From Branchiostoma floridae (taxonomy: Eukaryota > Chordata > Leptocardii > Amphioxiformes > Branchiostomatidae), in NCBI RefSeq assembly GCF_000003815.2, contig NC_049980.1:6345873-6409872 (forward strand): a DNA stretch of 64,000 nucleotides. Direction: 5' to 3'. Below, in pieces: positions 12,284 to 25,143 of this stretch (position 1 is its first letter; every line of letters starts with the position of its first letter). Below the pieces are notes generated by a model that did not search any database, was not told where the DNA came from, and saw only the letters and a list, made by a program, of their open reading frames with translations. A program made the position numbers and the translations under genes.

Positions 12284-13647
12284 GGGATCAGCATATCAAC
12301 AATCAAATCTTGCTACTGTTTATGCACCCATGAATTTTTTATGTTTTAGACTTGTGATAATGGATCAAAGCCAAAAGGACAAATCCCCCATTTCCGCTAA
12401 GTTTACCCCCAGTCGTGACCGGGTCCAGTGCACCAGAAGTTCACATGTCCCACATCTCTGCCCCACGAGAGTACTTAGAGTGGATCGTTAAGACTTTAAT
12501 GGGATATCTATGCCCCAGGGAGTAGTAAAATGACAGACGACAGTCCTATTAGAAGTGAACGCTGAAGTAGACAATGTGTCTACATCCCATATTAATACCA
12601 GCATCCACACTTTGACAGGTTATTGGTTTTCCATGAACTTTGATCCAATATTCATGATGTATGATAAGGTGTATAGATTAGAAAAGTTTTATGACAGTGA
12701 CTTCATTGATTTCAAAAGTATTTGTTACCTAGGCAATATTGATTTGAGTATATGGGTGACTCCTATGCAAATAAGCAAAATGCCCCCCCCCCCCAAAAAA
12801 AATGTTGCTTTATTCTGAAAGTGGTCAGAAACACACAACATCTGTAACAATCAACTTTGGAATCGAATTTCATTGGCATTGTATGACATTATTATACATT
12901 TACATGGCATATTTGTGCTAATTTTTGGAAACATACAAAAAATTGATGCACATGAGGATGTCATCCACATAATCAAATCAACATGGCCTTAGTGCATCTT
13001 GTTACCTGAAAATATAACATGCTATTTCATGGTTGAAAACTATGCATGTTTATTTCTTTATGAACACCTGTGACCATTCTGCAAAAAAGTCTGTGCAAAA
13101 GATGGCATCAATCAAAAGTTTTCAACAGCTCAACACCTTTTTTTACTTTCTAAAGTTCAACCCTTTTGGCAGTAACTTGTTAACTATAATTGGACTATTG
13201 GGAGTATTGCAATTAAGAAGAAAATCCTACCTTTCTACAATTTCCATTCTTCATCCTGACAAAGGGATTCACCCCAATCCACCAGTAATCCGACTCGGAA
13301 AAGAATTAAACCCATTACGTAAAGCCGTAATCCTCGGAAAATCTACCCTTTCCTATGGTCACGACTCTCCCTGTAGCTGTAAAAACCGACATCAATTTTT
13401 GATCATGTAGAGCAACGATTTTTCACTTTTATGGCTAACATAATGGGAATAGCAAATGGTAGCTTAACTATTGGACTTAGGCCAGTTTGACATGTGGGGT
13501 AGGAAATTAATTGGAGGATGCGATCGTTATTCACCAAACTTGCAGAGCACTTAGAAGCACTATGTATCTTTTTTAGATGCCAAAGTCTGGACGGATTTGT
13601 ATCCATTATGATTAGATTCTGTATGTGTGCTCATAATTTCTTGAAAA

Positions 13648-13940
13648 GAAACATGTCTGCAAAGATAGAGAATTAGAAAATTTCCGGATGCTCATGTGAA
13701 AGCATTCAGCACCAAGGACAGGGACGCTTTTGAAGGTAAAATTACTGTGATTGTTGTAATGTTGTAGAGATGGCCTCTTGTATCTAAATCATATTTGGCT
13801 TTTGAAGTTGTAAGTTGGAAACAAATATGACTGCAAAGATAAATCAGTAGAAAATTTCCGGATGTTCACATGATAGCTTTCAGTACCAAGGACAGGGACG
13901 GTTTTGAGTTAAACTTATTTTGTTGCAATTCTATGTTACA
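13648..13940. repeat. Two-copy tandem duplication (about 185 bp)
   Basis: GCAAAGATA..AGAAAATTTCCGGATG, then CAAGGACAGGGACG, then AGATGGCCTC occurs at about 13657-13778 and again at about 13833-13950, with scattered differences. It is intronic and non-coding. Confidence 0.8.
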
Positions 13941-14307
13941 TAGATGGCCTCCTCAATTCTTATATGACCCAAAACTTGTTTGGCATCGGGAGTTACAACT
14001 TGAGTAAGCATTTTAAGTGCTTTCTGCCCATAAAAAGTCATTTGGGTCAATTAGTGGACTTGTGGCGACAGATTTTCTTCACACAATTTTGCCATGAACA
14101 GAAAGCCATGAAATTTTAATCAAGGTTTACCAAAATTGCCCCAAGCGTCGATGAATGCCAGCGACAAAAGTTGCTTAGGATTGAATGCCAAGTACATGTA
14201 GATCTTGTCTGGCGTTTTTTTCTGCCGTGATATTTACCACAGAACAAATGCCCTCAAGAAAAAGCACCTTGCAATGTCTCTCAAGTCTACATCAAGAAAT
14301 TACAAAG

Positions 14308-14495
14308 CCTGCCAATGAAAGGGGCTCTGTTTGGGAAATCCTGTATCTAAATACCCTCTAAGGCAGACATTGTCAAAGCATTCTATCACCTTGAAACTTG
14401 CCAATGAAAGGGGCTCTGCTTAGGGAATTTCTGAATCTAGATACCCTCTTAGGCAGACATTTCCGAAGCACTCTATCAGCTTGAAACCCCTTTGA
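14308..14495. repeat. Two-copy tandem duplication (about 93 bp)
   Basis: GCCAATGAAAGGGGCTCTG, ATACCCTCT(T)AGGCAGACAT and CTATCA.CTTGAAAC occur twice in succession. It is intronic and non-coding. Confidence 0.85.
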
Positions 14496-17400
14496 AGGCC
14501 CCACAAACAGTAAAACTCAGTAATTGAGGTATAGCAATGAAAGCAGACATCAGTCCATCACCAGTCCCCACCCAATCAGCTCCCAAATTAGTCTGGTCCC
14601 TCTGATGTATGACTCATTACAGAAAAGGCTTTTCCTGTTCAGAACCATCAGGGGCCGTTCCCAGATTGTGTCAGTTGGCTGTCCTCCAAGTTTCTGGCTC
14701 TGTGCTTTGTGCTGTCTCGCTGGGGTTTGCTCATGAAGGCATCTGATAAAGACACATCAATTCAAGTTGTTGGTTGTCGGATATGAGATGCTGCATCTGA
14801 AATAAAAGAGGAAAAAGAAAGTGTAATGTGAAAGTTGACTCCGTAGTACACATTTTGAGGAAAGTTTTTAGCACTCCATAGTTGATTGGTATAAGTTGTC
14901 CCTCTGTCTATAGGAGAGTGCCTAGTACTTCTTAGAGGATCTAATTAAACCATGACAGAACGTTGTATATTTCTCATATATGGCAGTGCTTACATTATGT
15001 TATACATTCCGTACACAAGATAAAGTACCCCAAAATGAACGCACTGTATTTTAAATTCATTTTGTAATTCTCTCAAAAACACAGAAAATGCCATTTTAGA
15101 GGGCTGAATTTTTTTAATTTTCCTGGGGTGCTTCATCACAAAACCCCTGCACTCACAAGTCCCATAAATCTGCAGAGAACCCCCCCCCCCCCCAACAAAT
15201 TACTGCCTGCTGTCTTACAAAGAAGCTTAAGATTCATTCGTCCATTTTCATTCTGGGCATTGTCATCAGACTAACATGTGGCAAACATTTGATCATATTT
15301 CATTATCGATAGCTTTCTGGTTACATGATGAATTCCTTATTTTTCCCCCTCATGTATTCAAGTATGCAGAGACGTGAATGGAATATTGTGCATGCAAAGT
15401 AGATAAGTTGGCTTTCATCCAATGTCTGGTATTGCACTGTGGGCACTCAAACTCACAATGTCTATGTTATGCATGGCACCCAAAAGGTGCGGCACTGCAG
15501 GGTTCAAAAGTTTACTCAACTAACTTTAGAGATAAAGAATGAATTTTCTTATGTTTTGTGTATTTTGTTGTCTTCTAAGGCTTTTATGTATTATGCAATA
15601 CCTACATTATAAAAAATTGGTAGAAATAACACAACAGTGCTGCGGTAAATTAACCCCGCAGTGCTGCCCTGGTGCCCCAAGTGCAGTGAGATACCACCTG
15701 AAAATTGCTGAATGTAAACTTTGACATAATAAGTTAAGTCAGATTCATATTCCTCAGAAAAAATCATCAACGGTGAATGTTAAAGGGTACAGAATAATGC
15801 ATTTATTGATAAAACACGCTGATTCAGTATAAATGAACTGTAGGGTATAAAAATTTTCAAAGCTTTAACTTTTCCAAATCTTCCAAACTAAAGGATTCTA
15901 CAAAACCTCAAAGTCCTGTTGCAGAGAGAAAGTTCTAAACATTTTCAGACTTGGGGAAATTATTTGCTGTCAACGCTCCGTGGGGAAATCACCTTTTGGC
16001 TCCTCCCTAGAATGTTCTGTGACCTGAAAGCTTTCCCCCTGCAATATCGGCTGGCACCCCTTCCGTAATGCTGTAACAAATCATTCAGGCGTCCGTCATT
16101 ACGCCTTACTGGGGTCAGCCCCACTTGTGTATCAATTCAATTAAAGCACAGCAAGGGGGTTTGGTTGGTGCAACTTCTTTTTTTGTTTTCTTATTGCTTA
16201 AGAACAATTTTCTAATTACTTTTTAGCACGCTGGAATTCTGCTTGTTGATTTGCCATATCTAAAAGACAAAATGTAAATTTGTACGTATTTCATTTTGCT
16301 GTTCAATGAAGAGAAAAATTCTACTGTAATATATAATTTTGAGGTCATCGGCAAAAATGCCATGAGCACTATATGTATGGCACAAATGTTTATTGCTGCA
16401 AAGTGTTTAAGAGATGTTACAAAAATGCTAGGTAAACTATGTTAGATCTAACATTCAAGTCTTTCCATTTGAATTTTAGCTCATTATGCACCTTTCAGTG
16501 ATGGAAAATTCATTATGACACAGCTGGTGTGTTGGTCAAAACTTTAGCGCAGCTCTAAGTACCCCTATGGCCCCATGTGGGACAAATTTGCACACCAATG
16601 CCCCCACTCAATAACGAATATCAAAATGTTTATTGCATTACACCTTCCTTTCAACCTGTGCAAACATTCTAAATTCGGAGATAAAAATCTCCTACTTATT
16701 ATGCAGCTCATGTATTTAATACATGAAGAATGTTGTCTGGAATATCACTGTAGACACACTGTACCGACAGCTGCCTATATATATATAGCAATTATTACAA
16801 TGGCTCCCTATAGGGAAAGTGTCTAAATTATTCATGACATCCATGTAGAGCTTGTTGCACTTTTAGAATATCTTGTTGATTGTTTGACTGCTTTGTTGTC
16901 ACACTAGTGGAAAATATAATGAGTGCAATCTCATCTTGTCTATTTGTTTAAGTCCTAACTATTTGACTATTGGGGCACCACAAAAGATCTGATCTGCAAA
17001 AAGCTTTCTCCACCCTTCTCAGTTTTCTATTCTTCTTAATGTCTCATGCAGTGTCATATCTGTCCATTGTTTGATCATTTTTTTTCCCTCTCATCTTTTA
17101 CATTGCCTACCGGGCTTCTTTCTTCCCCGGAACACAATCATGGGTTAGTTTGAAATGGTGGATGTTCCTATCAATGTAGCCACCTGTACCTACAAAGCTG
17201 CTACAAAGCCCCTAGTTTTACAGCGCCTTAAAAATGAATGCCTTGTCACTGGATGTATTCTTGATATATAGGATATTTGTTCTCGGCTGTTGATTGTGAA
17301 TGATGTATCAACATTGTGGTGCCATCTAAATCTATGTTAGTTCATCTGAAATTCTATGAATAAAGTAATTCAATTTGGCAATACCATCCGATGGCATAAG

Positions 17401-18087
17401 ATTGGTGGCAAAGTCATCATTTAAGTCCCCTTCCAAAGTGTATGTCTGAGCGAACTTCAAGGCATTTCTTTCTAAAATTTTATAGCCACAATTCCGGTGA
17501 CATTATGGCAATTGTTGTAGTCATTTTTTAAATTGTACCCTGAAACTGGTGTTAATTTTTCCCTCTTTTAAAATTTGACCTCCCAGTATGTTCTACAACC
17601 AGTTTCATTCAATATCCCGACCAATATTGCAATATGTCATAATCAGTAATGGTTATAAATCCATTGGGCTGATGACCCACATTCTTATGACATCCATCAT
17701 GATTTTTGATTTACACTGCCCAGTCAGGCAGCAAGATTTCCTTGTTGGAAGCAAGCCTGGCCATCTGATGCTTATGTCAATCATCCTATCCAGTGTCACC
17801 CTACATACACAAATGTAGATATTACTTAACCTTGCCCATAACTAATACCATAAGCAGACATTTATGGAGATCTATACTCAAGGCAAGTTCATCAGACCGA
17901 ATGTCATATTCTCTGACATACCATGTTACTCACCCCACACAGTAGCGAGCTATGTCGAGTGCCTATAAAGTTTGATTCTAAAGATTTCCTTCTGTTAGAA
18001 GATTTCACAATTTCAAACATTGTCAATATAAGCCACTATCTTGGTTTCTGATAACATCAATTTAGGGGCCACTGGCCACTTTACATG

Positions 18088-18172
18088 TACAGTCAAACCT
18101 GCCCAAGATGACCACCTGGGGGACCGGGCAAAAGTGGTCAGGTGGACAGGTGGTCGCGGAGAATCGACTCAC
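18088..18172. repeat. Interspersed repeat fragment with foldback core
   Basis: Begins TACAGTCAAACCTG, the same start as the units near 19.5 kb. It contains GACCACCTG and, about 40 bases later, CAGGTGGTC, so it can fold into a hairpin. It is probably a solo copy of the element described at 19.3-19.9 kb. Confidence 0.65.
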
Positions 18173-19319
18173 AACATGCCCGATGCATAGTAATTAAAAA
18201 AAAAAAAAAATTGGTTTCCGTTGTGTTGAATGGCAAATAGCAAGCACACGCATGCAAAGAGGTAAGTAAGCGAGTTGTTTAATGTCAAATACAACACGCA
18301 AAAACGTAAGTAAGCCTGGTAGATTTTACTACAAGAAAATGAGGGCTCAAACATCTACAAGTTTGGCCAGAGCACCGTATATGTTGAAAATAGACCTCAG
18401 GCACAGCCATGCAGAAGTGTCGTACCTCCATAACCAATATAATGTATAACTCCTGCCAGTAAGCTGCCTCAGCAGCAAAAGGATTTAGTTAATTTCTCCG
18501 GGATTAGTTCAGCCTCGTTTCAATTTCTCATAACCCTACACCCACGCTTATTTCAATCCTGGCAATATTCGTCATCATCATTCAATCCGTCAGAATTATC
18601 ATACAGTAAAGCTAAGAGATGGCAATGAAAGAGTTCCCCAAAGTAAGTAAATTGACTTATACAAGTCAGAGTGCCCAAAGAAAAAATCTTTATAATAAGT
18701 GTTACAAGGATGCCCTGAGGAAAAGAGAAAAGCTGGATTAAATTAATTTAATCATGATAATTTATATTTTATCTTTTTGCACCAGGCTCATACATATACA
18801 AAACATGCCCATATACCAAAGTACTTTTAATATACATAGAATTAATGAATGGCATTCAAATAATTTTTTGAATACTTTTCATGAGCTTAGCTCTAGGGAG
18901 CACAGTCTTGCCCTTTAGAACATTAAAATCTTCTGGGAATTCCTTCTTCCGAGAATTATTTCCTGAGGAACATGTAATAATGTGAAAGCACTCCTTGGGG
19001 CCTTGTCCTTAATTGGGGTTTTCACGCATCTTACCCAGCATTTGAAACACTTTAAGGAGCTCGATACATCAGAATGGTCCAGATTGAAGGACAGAATCAG
19101 GCCAATGCACTCTGTGGCCGATTCCAACCAATTTATTAGCTGCCTCGCGGATCCTTTTGAAGGTATTGACGATCGAGTCAATCTTCATTGTGTGGCTTCA
19201 GGACATCATACACTCCCCTACACCACTGGGACTCAGGGTGAATTAATACATATTATACTGATCAATACATAAAAGCTGTGCTTGTGATCACCTCTATATA
19301 TATGAGCCAGCTGGCTGTT

Positions 19320-19897
19320 GATATACAGTCAAACCAGCCCTATACTTTAGTCTATTGACCACATCTACAAAAAGAATTACCTGGCCAGTGATATACAGTC
19401 AACCTGTACAACATATATTATGTAAGGACCTGAAGGCAACGAGTCATTGATTTACTGAAAACCTATATAATTGACCCCTTCTAGATAAGGACCACCTGGC
19501 CAGTGATATATAGTCAAACCTGTACAAGTGACAAGTGACCACCATTGATATACAGTCAAACCTGTACAAGTGACAAGTGACTACCATTGATATACAGTCA
19601 AACCTGTACAAGTGACAAGTGACCACCATTGATATACAGTCAAACCTGTACAAGTGACAAGTGACTACCATTGATATACAGTCAAACCTGTACAAGTGAC
19701 AAGTGACCACCATTGATATACAGTCAAACCTGTACAAGTGACCACCTCACTGTACCGGACTTTTTGGTGGTCCCTTAGATAATTTTTCCCATTCACACAT
19801 TAGCATCAAGAATCCTGTCTATAGAGACCACAGGTCCACATAAACCAGATTTCACCAGTCCCCAGATGGATTGGTCTTCTTGGGCAGGTTTGACAGT
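19320..19897. repeat. Foldback element with a 42-bp tandem array
   Basis: From 19503 the unit ATTGATATACAGTCAAACCT..GTGACC/TACC repeats about five and a half times with an exact 42-base period. Units alternate between GACCACC and GACTACC, suggesting an 84-base higher-order unit. The tail at 19713-19897 starts AGTCAAACCTG and ends CAGGTTTGACAGT, an inverted pair typical of a foldback or MITE-type element. Older, more diverged copies precede the array (19320-19500). The minus-strand frame across it, with repeats of YRFDCISMVVTCHL, is an artefact of the period being a multiple of three. Confidence 0.8.
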
Positions 19898-22592
19898 AGA
19901 ATGGATGAAGAAAGAACAAAATTAATGAAGTAAGAACAAAAATCACATAAATCTATAAGATCTTGTAGATCATGAAGTGATGAGGAATAAAATTCAATAC
20001 TCTCAGGTCCCTTCTAATGCGATGGCATTGATCAATTCTTGACGTCAAAGAAAATCAATGCCATCACAGATATCAGTACATTTTTTATTGATTCAAGATT
20101 TGGGAAAAATGTAGTCATAGACTGTCTTATTATAGTTAGTAATTGCACATGCCCAGTAATATAGTATTGGTATGAATGAGGCATTAACAAACTGAAGCAC
20201 AAAGGATCTAAATGGGGGAATTTGGCATTTTTAAGATTACTAAGATAACTCAAGTTTACAGTTCCTAAAAAATGTTCACTTGCACACAAAGCCATCATAT
20301 TGGCCGTCTTTTATCAATCTTTCATTTGTGTAAAAGCAGAATTTATTAGGTCCACTGAACAGTGTATCAAATTGGCACAGCCTTAATGGCATAATGTTGT
20401 TGCAGGCAGCAGTTGGTGACATGCAAGCCTACCCCAGACTTGCACTTGAACTCCGCAGGGTGACAGGCGGAAATTACAGCTGGGAACTAATATGTTTGTC
20501 TTTCCAGTCTGCTGCTGCGCTAATGGACCTTTGTCGATTCTGCTGCCGGGTTTTAATGCATGTGTTGCATGTATGACAGGATGGAAATCAATGTATAATA
20601 CCTCTGATGCAGAATGGGTGTAAATTGTTGCCTTGACTGCACTGAAATTGACTGTCAAGTGGCTGCCACATTTAGTGCATGTCGCAACATTTTCGTGCGG
20701 TGTAGAAAGCTCCATTAAAAGAGGTGAGCTTGCTAAAGTGGTGTCAAAAACACACAATATGTTGTTGGAGAAATGGCTAAATGCTGAGCAATGCAATGAC
20801 AGAGAACTGTGCAAACAGAATTGTCCGAACCACACCCACTCCCACCCCCAATCAATTTTGTACAAAGAGAAAGACACTGGGGATTTCATTTACATGTACA
20901 TGTAATGTGATCTGTGGCCTCCAGTCACCATATAATCAGGTCAACACAGATATTAGAGTACAGAAAGTTAAAGTTTTTGTTTCAAAAAATTTCAAGAGGC
21001 CTAGAGGCAAAATGGTTGACATGATAATCATACAGATTTCCTCTTAATATTTATTACTCTGATGATTCATTCAAAAGGCATCAAATGAAGACTTGTAGGT
21101 CCTGTAATAAGAAAAAAAGCTTATTCTATCTATCTGGCTGCACTCCACAGTGCAGTATTGACATTTTTTACCATCTGCAAAAATAATGCACACCTGACTT
21201 TCACAAAACGGACCATGCAATAAAAAATATCATACAATATTTTTATAACTGATGGCTACTCAACATCTATATAAAATCAGTACTTGCTTGACGGACATGC
21301 CAATGGTTCTGGCGGCATATATAATGTAATTTTATGTCAGCACTTAATCTACTTTGTCAGCAGCATGCCAATGACATGGGGGGGGGGGGTTGCTGTAATG
21401 CATATAGCAATTTGACAATTACAAAGATTACAGCATTGCATTCATTTTCCTTGGAACCAGTAGGACAAATAAAAGGGACAGCAATGAGGATACATCAATA
21501 ATCAGCCTGCATTAGCTTTGGAATGTCTCTTTTCCAGGAATGTCTTGACTCATATTGTCAACATTTGTCAAAATTTATATTGTAAATTTCACTGATTTTG
21601 GAAATTGTCAGACATCTCAGGTATAATCCACAAAGCAGATCTGTTGAAGAGTATGTCTTATACCCTTACTACAAATTAATATACAAAGGAGGTGAAGATA
21701 AATTTTAGATAGTCCATACAAAAAACAAAAGACTCAGAAAGTTAAGACACAGTTTAACCACTTTGTTTGCAATACTCCTGCTACAGTTAAAATGGATTTC
21801 CATTTGGTTTCTGCATTATATTTTGATATTTGGTCAACAAAAACAATTTTTGAGTAGGTAGAAGAGATGATGTAAGATTGTACCTTTAAGGAATTTTCTG
21901 AACCAAGAGCTAAAATGATTGTAATAATTGTTAGTACACTTCTACAACAAATGTTAACGTCAATATTCTTTAGAAATCCAAATCCAACACTTTGGTTGAG
22001 TGACATGCATCATCTTGATGATATAAACCATTTAAGTTGATTACAAATCTTGTTTGCCTGTGTCTTTCAGGAATATGTCCTGGTAAGACAAAATTAAATT
22101 CCACCTCTTGGGACTGCAAGTAGTCTTTCAGGTCATCACATCCAATTTTGTCCCCCATCCAATCTATGCATTGTACACTTTTAGGTCATTATGCCAACCC
22201 CTCTCATCCCCTCTTATTGTCTCCCTAGCATTACCTTTGCATCCACCATTACTCCATAGGATTGGTTAATCCGGATATCTTTCTCATAACGGCCACATAA
22301 TTTGATGAAAACTGCAGCTAAACCAATATTTGCAGGATACCAGCTCTTAATTTACGACTGGCAAAAGGCACATAAAACAGGCATAATGAACAGTAATGGA
22401 ACAGGGCTTACAGTTTATCGTGTCACGTCTCTGTGCAGGGTCAGTTGTCGACATTATTCATTACATTATCTATTGATAATCTATGGTGGCGCCAAATGTA
22501 CCAGCTGCTTTCAGAGGAGGGGAGTGGCACCTGGTGCCGTGAAGGGAAGTGTGGAATGGGTTATGCACCAAGATGGAAAGGATCTCTGGATG

Positions 22593-22756
22593 TACTGTAA
22601 ATGCAGAAACTTTCGCGGTGGTTTAATGTTTGCGGTATTTGCGGTGGATGCTTCACCAAGAACTTAAAACCGCCGCGAACGTTTTTGCATGGCAGTAAGA
22701 GTTCATGGTGTTACTGCAAAATCAAAACCACCGCAAACTTAAATGCATTTACAGTA
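22593..22756. mobile_element. MITE, TACTGTAAATGCA family, copy 1
   Basis: A 164-base element with terminal inverted repeats. The left end is TACTGTAAATGCAGAAACTT and the right end finishes TTAAATGCATTTACAGTA. GCGGTGG and CCACCGC sit inside each end. The outermost TA on each side suggests a TA target site, as for Tc1/mariner-mobilised elements. No coding sequence is present. Related copies are at 38936, 39782 and, partially, 53290. Confidence 0.85.
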
Positions 22757-23079
22757 TTCCCACCTGATGCCATTTAGATAGCTGTTGCTGTATTACCGTG
22801 GAAACTACTTGCAAACTTTTCAGTATTTTTCATATCTACAAACCTCTAGTCTTAGCCCAGAAGACAAGTGGTTCAAATGCAGCTTCTCTTTATAGATTTG
22901 ACCAAGATTTAAGTCTTTTTTAAGAATTAAAAATGCCCTTAGTTAATAAGTTGATTGATTTCAAAATTCAACAAATACAAATGTTGGATATTAAATGTCA
23001 CATTGTTCTCATCTGTAACAGTTCAATAGTGAACCTGATGTGATCTATGCCTGACATCTTTTTTTTTTTCTTTCAACAG

Positions 23080-25112
23080 GCCAGCAAACCTTACAACACA
23101 GCAGTGACAACATGGAGGCAGTGCTGCTGTTGAACCCCATCTTGGACACAGTCAAGTCCGAGGTGAAGAACATGCTGACGCACCAGGACAGGCACAAGCA
23201 CCTCGTCTTTGGAGGCAAATCAGCGGAGAACAGTGGAGACTGGGTCCTGCAAGACGGAGCCTTCTCCTTCCTGGATCTGATTGACTCGTGCAAGGATCCT
23301 GATGTCTCCACTGCGCTCACGTCTATGGGTAGCCGACCGTGCTTAACCGTAAGCTGTGCACCAGAGGGAGATTTCAAAGGAACGTCGTGTGCTACAAAGT
23401 CGTTAGAGCAACAGATAGAGATTCAACTGAACCCCAAACAGGACGATTGTGACATTGAGAGCACCGAGGACTTTGGTTGTTACCTGATTGACACGACCAA
23501 TCTGGAAACACCTTTCAATCTGCTGGAGCCTGCAAAGGCGAGTGGATTCCTCAAGATCAGTAAGCCATCGCTGTATGTATTCCCTGCTGGGAAGGGAGAT
23601 GCTGCTTTCTTTGCTGTAAATGGCTTCAACATCCTGGTGAACGGTGGCTCGTCCCGGAAGGCCTGCTTCTGGAAGCTTGTGCGGCATTTGGACAGAATAG
23701 ACGCTGTCATGATGACACATGCGGGGACTGACAGCCTGCCTGGCATGAACAGCTTCTTGCAGAGGAAAGTGGCTGAGAGAGACCTTGGGGAACCCAGCCC
23801 TGGCACAGACGAATACAATGACTGGCTCAGTAAAGTAAAGTCTCCCGAACTGGGAGTCTTTTATTTCAATGCCCCTGACAAGACAAAAGCTAACAACGTA
23901 GACTCCATGGTCCTAACTAGTAGGGACCTTGGATGTGACACCCTGGAGAATCTGAAACTACTGGATATAAAACCCCACCAATGCATGAGAACGGACTCTA
24001 AATCAGAGCCACTGACACTCTTCAACAAAGTGGGTGTCGGCAAACTGGACATGTACATACTGAACCCATCAAAAGACAGTAAAGAGGTCAAAGAGATGCT
24101 ACACCAGTGGAGCAACAATGCAAAGAAGTTTAGCTCTGCAAAGATTGGTGTGAAAGTTTCTGGTAAAGATGTTGACATTCCTATTCCTGACCTTACGTCT
24201 ATAGCTGCTCTACTAGTGTGGCATCCTGCAAACCCTACAGAGAAGATTGTTAGGGTTCTTTTCCCTGGAAATGCCCCACAAAATAAAATCTTTGAAGGTC
24301 TCGATAGATTAAAACATTTAGAGTTCCTGAAACATCCACATGCCTCCCAGAAGATCCTTACAGATCAAACTAAGCCCAAGAAGAGGAAAGTATCAGAGAA
24401 AAAGATTCAAGAGAAAAAGGAAAAGGAAAAGACAGAAAAAAAGGCTGAGAAAAAAGTAACAGAGAAAGTTGAAGAAAAACCTAAGACAAAGCCAAAGCCA
24501 AAGGCTGCTGCTCCTAAGAAGAAAGCAGCAAAACCCAAAGAGAAAAAGAAGGCTGCAAAGAAAGATGTTGGTGCTGCTATTGTAGCAACTGGTGCCATTG
24601 CAGCAGCCACTGGAGCTACGGTTATTGCAATGGCAGCGGATGAAGCTGCAGCTGCTCCTCCAGAGCAAGCACCACCCAAAGAAGAGCCAGCATTTACTCC
24701 CCCAGAGGACCTTACCGCTGAGTTTGAAAAACAACGAACGGAAGAGACAGCTGAGGTGGAAGTTGCAGAAGAGGCAATAGAAGAGATGGAAGCTCAAATC
24801 CCTGCAGAGGAGGAGGAACCACCTACAACAGAAGAAGAAAAGGAAAAAGGTGCAGAGGAACTTGAAGGCAAGCCATCACCCGATGAAGAACCTGAAGAAA
24901 AAATCGAAAAAGAGGAGGATAACATTCCAGCTGAAATCATTGAAGAAACTATTGAGAAAGAGGAAGAAAAAACTGTCCAAGGTGAAGAGGAAGTACAAGA
25001 AAAAGAAGAGGAACAAGAAGATCATCGTGAAATCGAGGAAGCTGAAACTGCCACAACCACAACCACCACAGAAGGTCCTGATGAACCTGATGAAGATGAT
25101 GAGGAGGAGGTT

Positions 25113-25143
<31 letters not shown>

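Larger units (their letters stand above)
8249..23079 (+). other. MAP1 intron 2 (14.8 kb)
   Basis: A long AT-rich intron with donor GTGAGA and a strong acceptor (pyrimidine tract, then TTTCAACAG). I see no exon that fits the MAP1 phase. It contains a piggyBac-like element, a foldback element with a tandem array, a TA-flanked MITE, two local duplications (13.6-13.9 and 14.3-14.5 kb), and homopolymer runs of G or C at about 9249, 12783, 15181 and 21379. Large 5' introns often carry enhancers, but nothing specific can be assigned. Confidence 0.85.

Noticed and set aside
19444-19737. Minus-strand frame of YRFDCISMVVTCHL repeats
   Set aside because: Produced by a 42-base tandem repeat whose length is a multiple of three.
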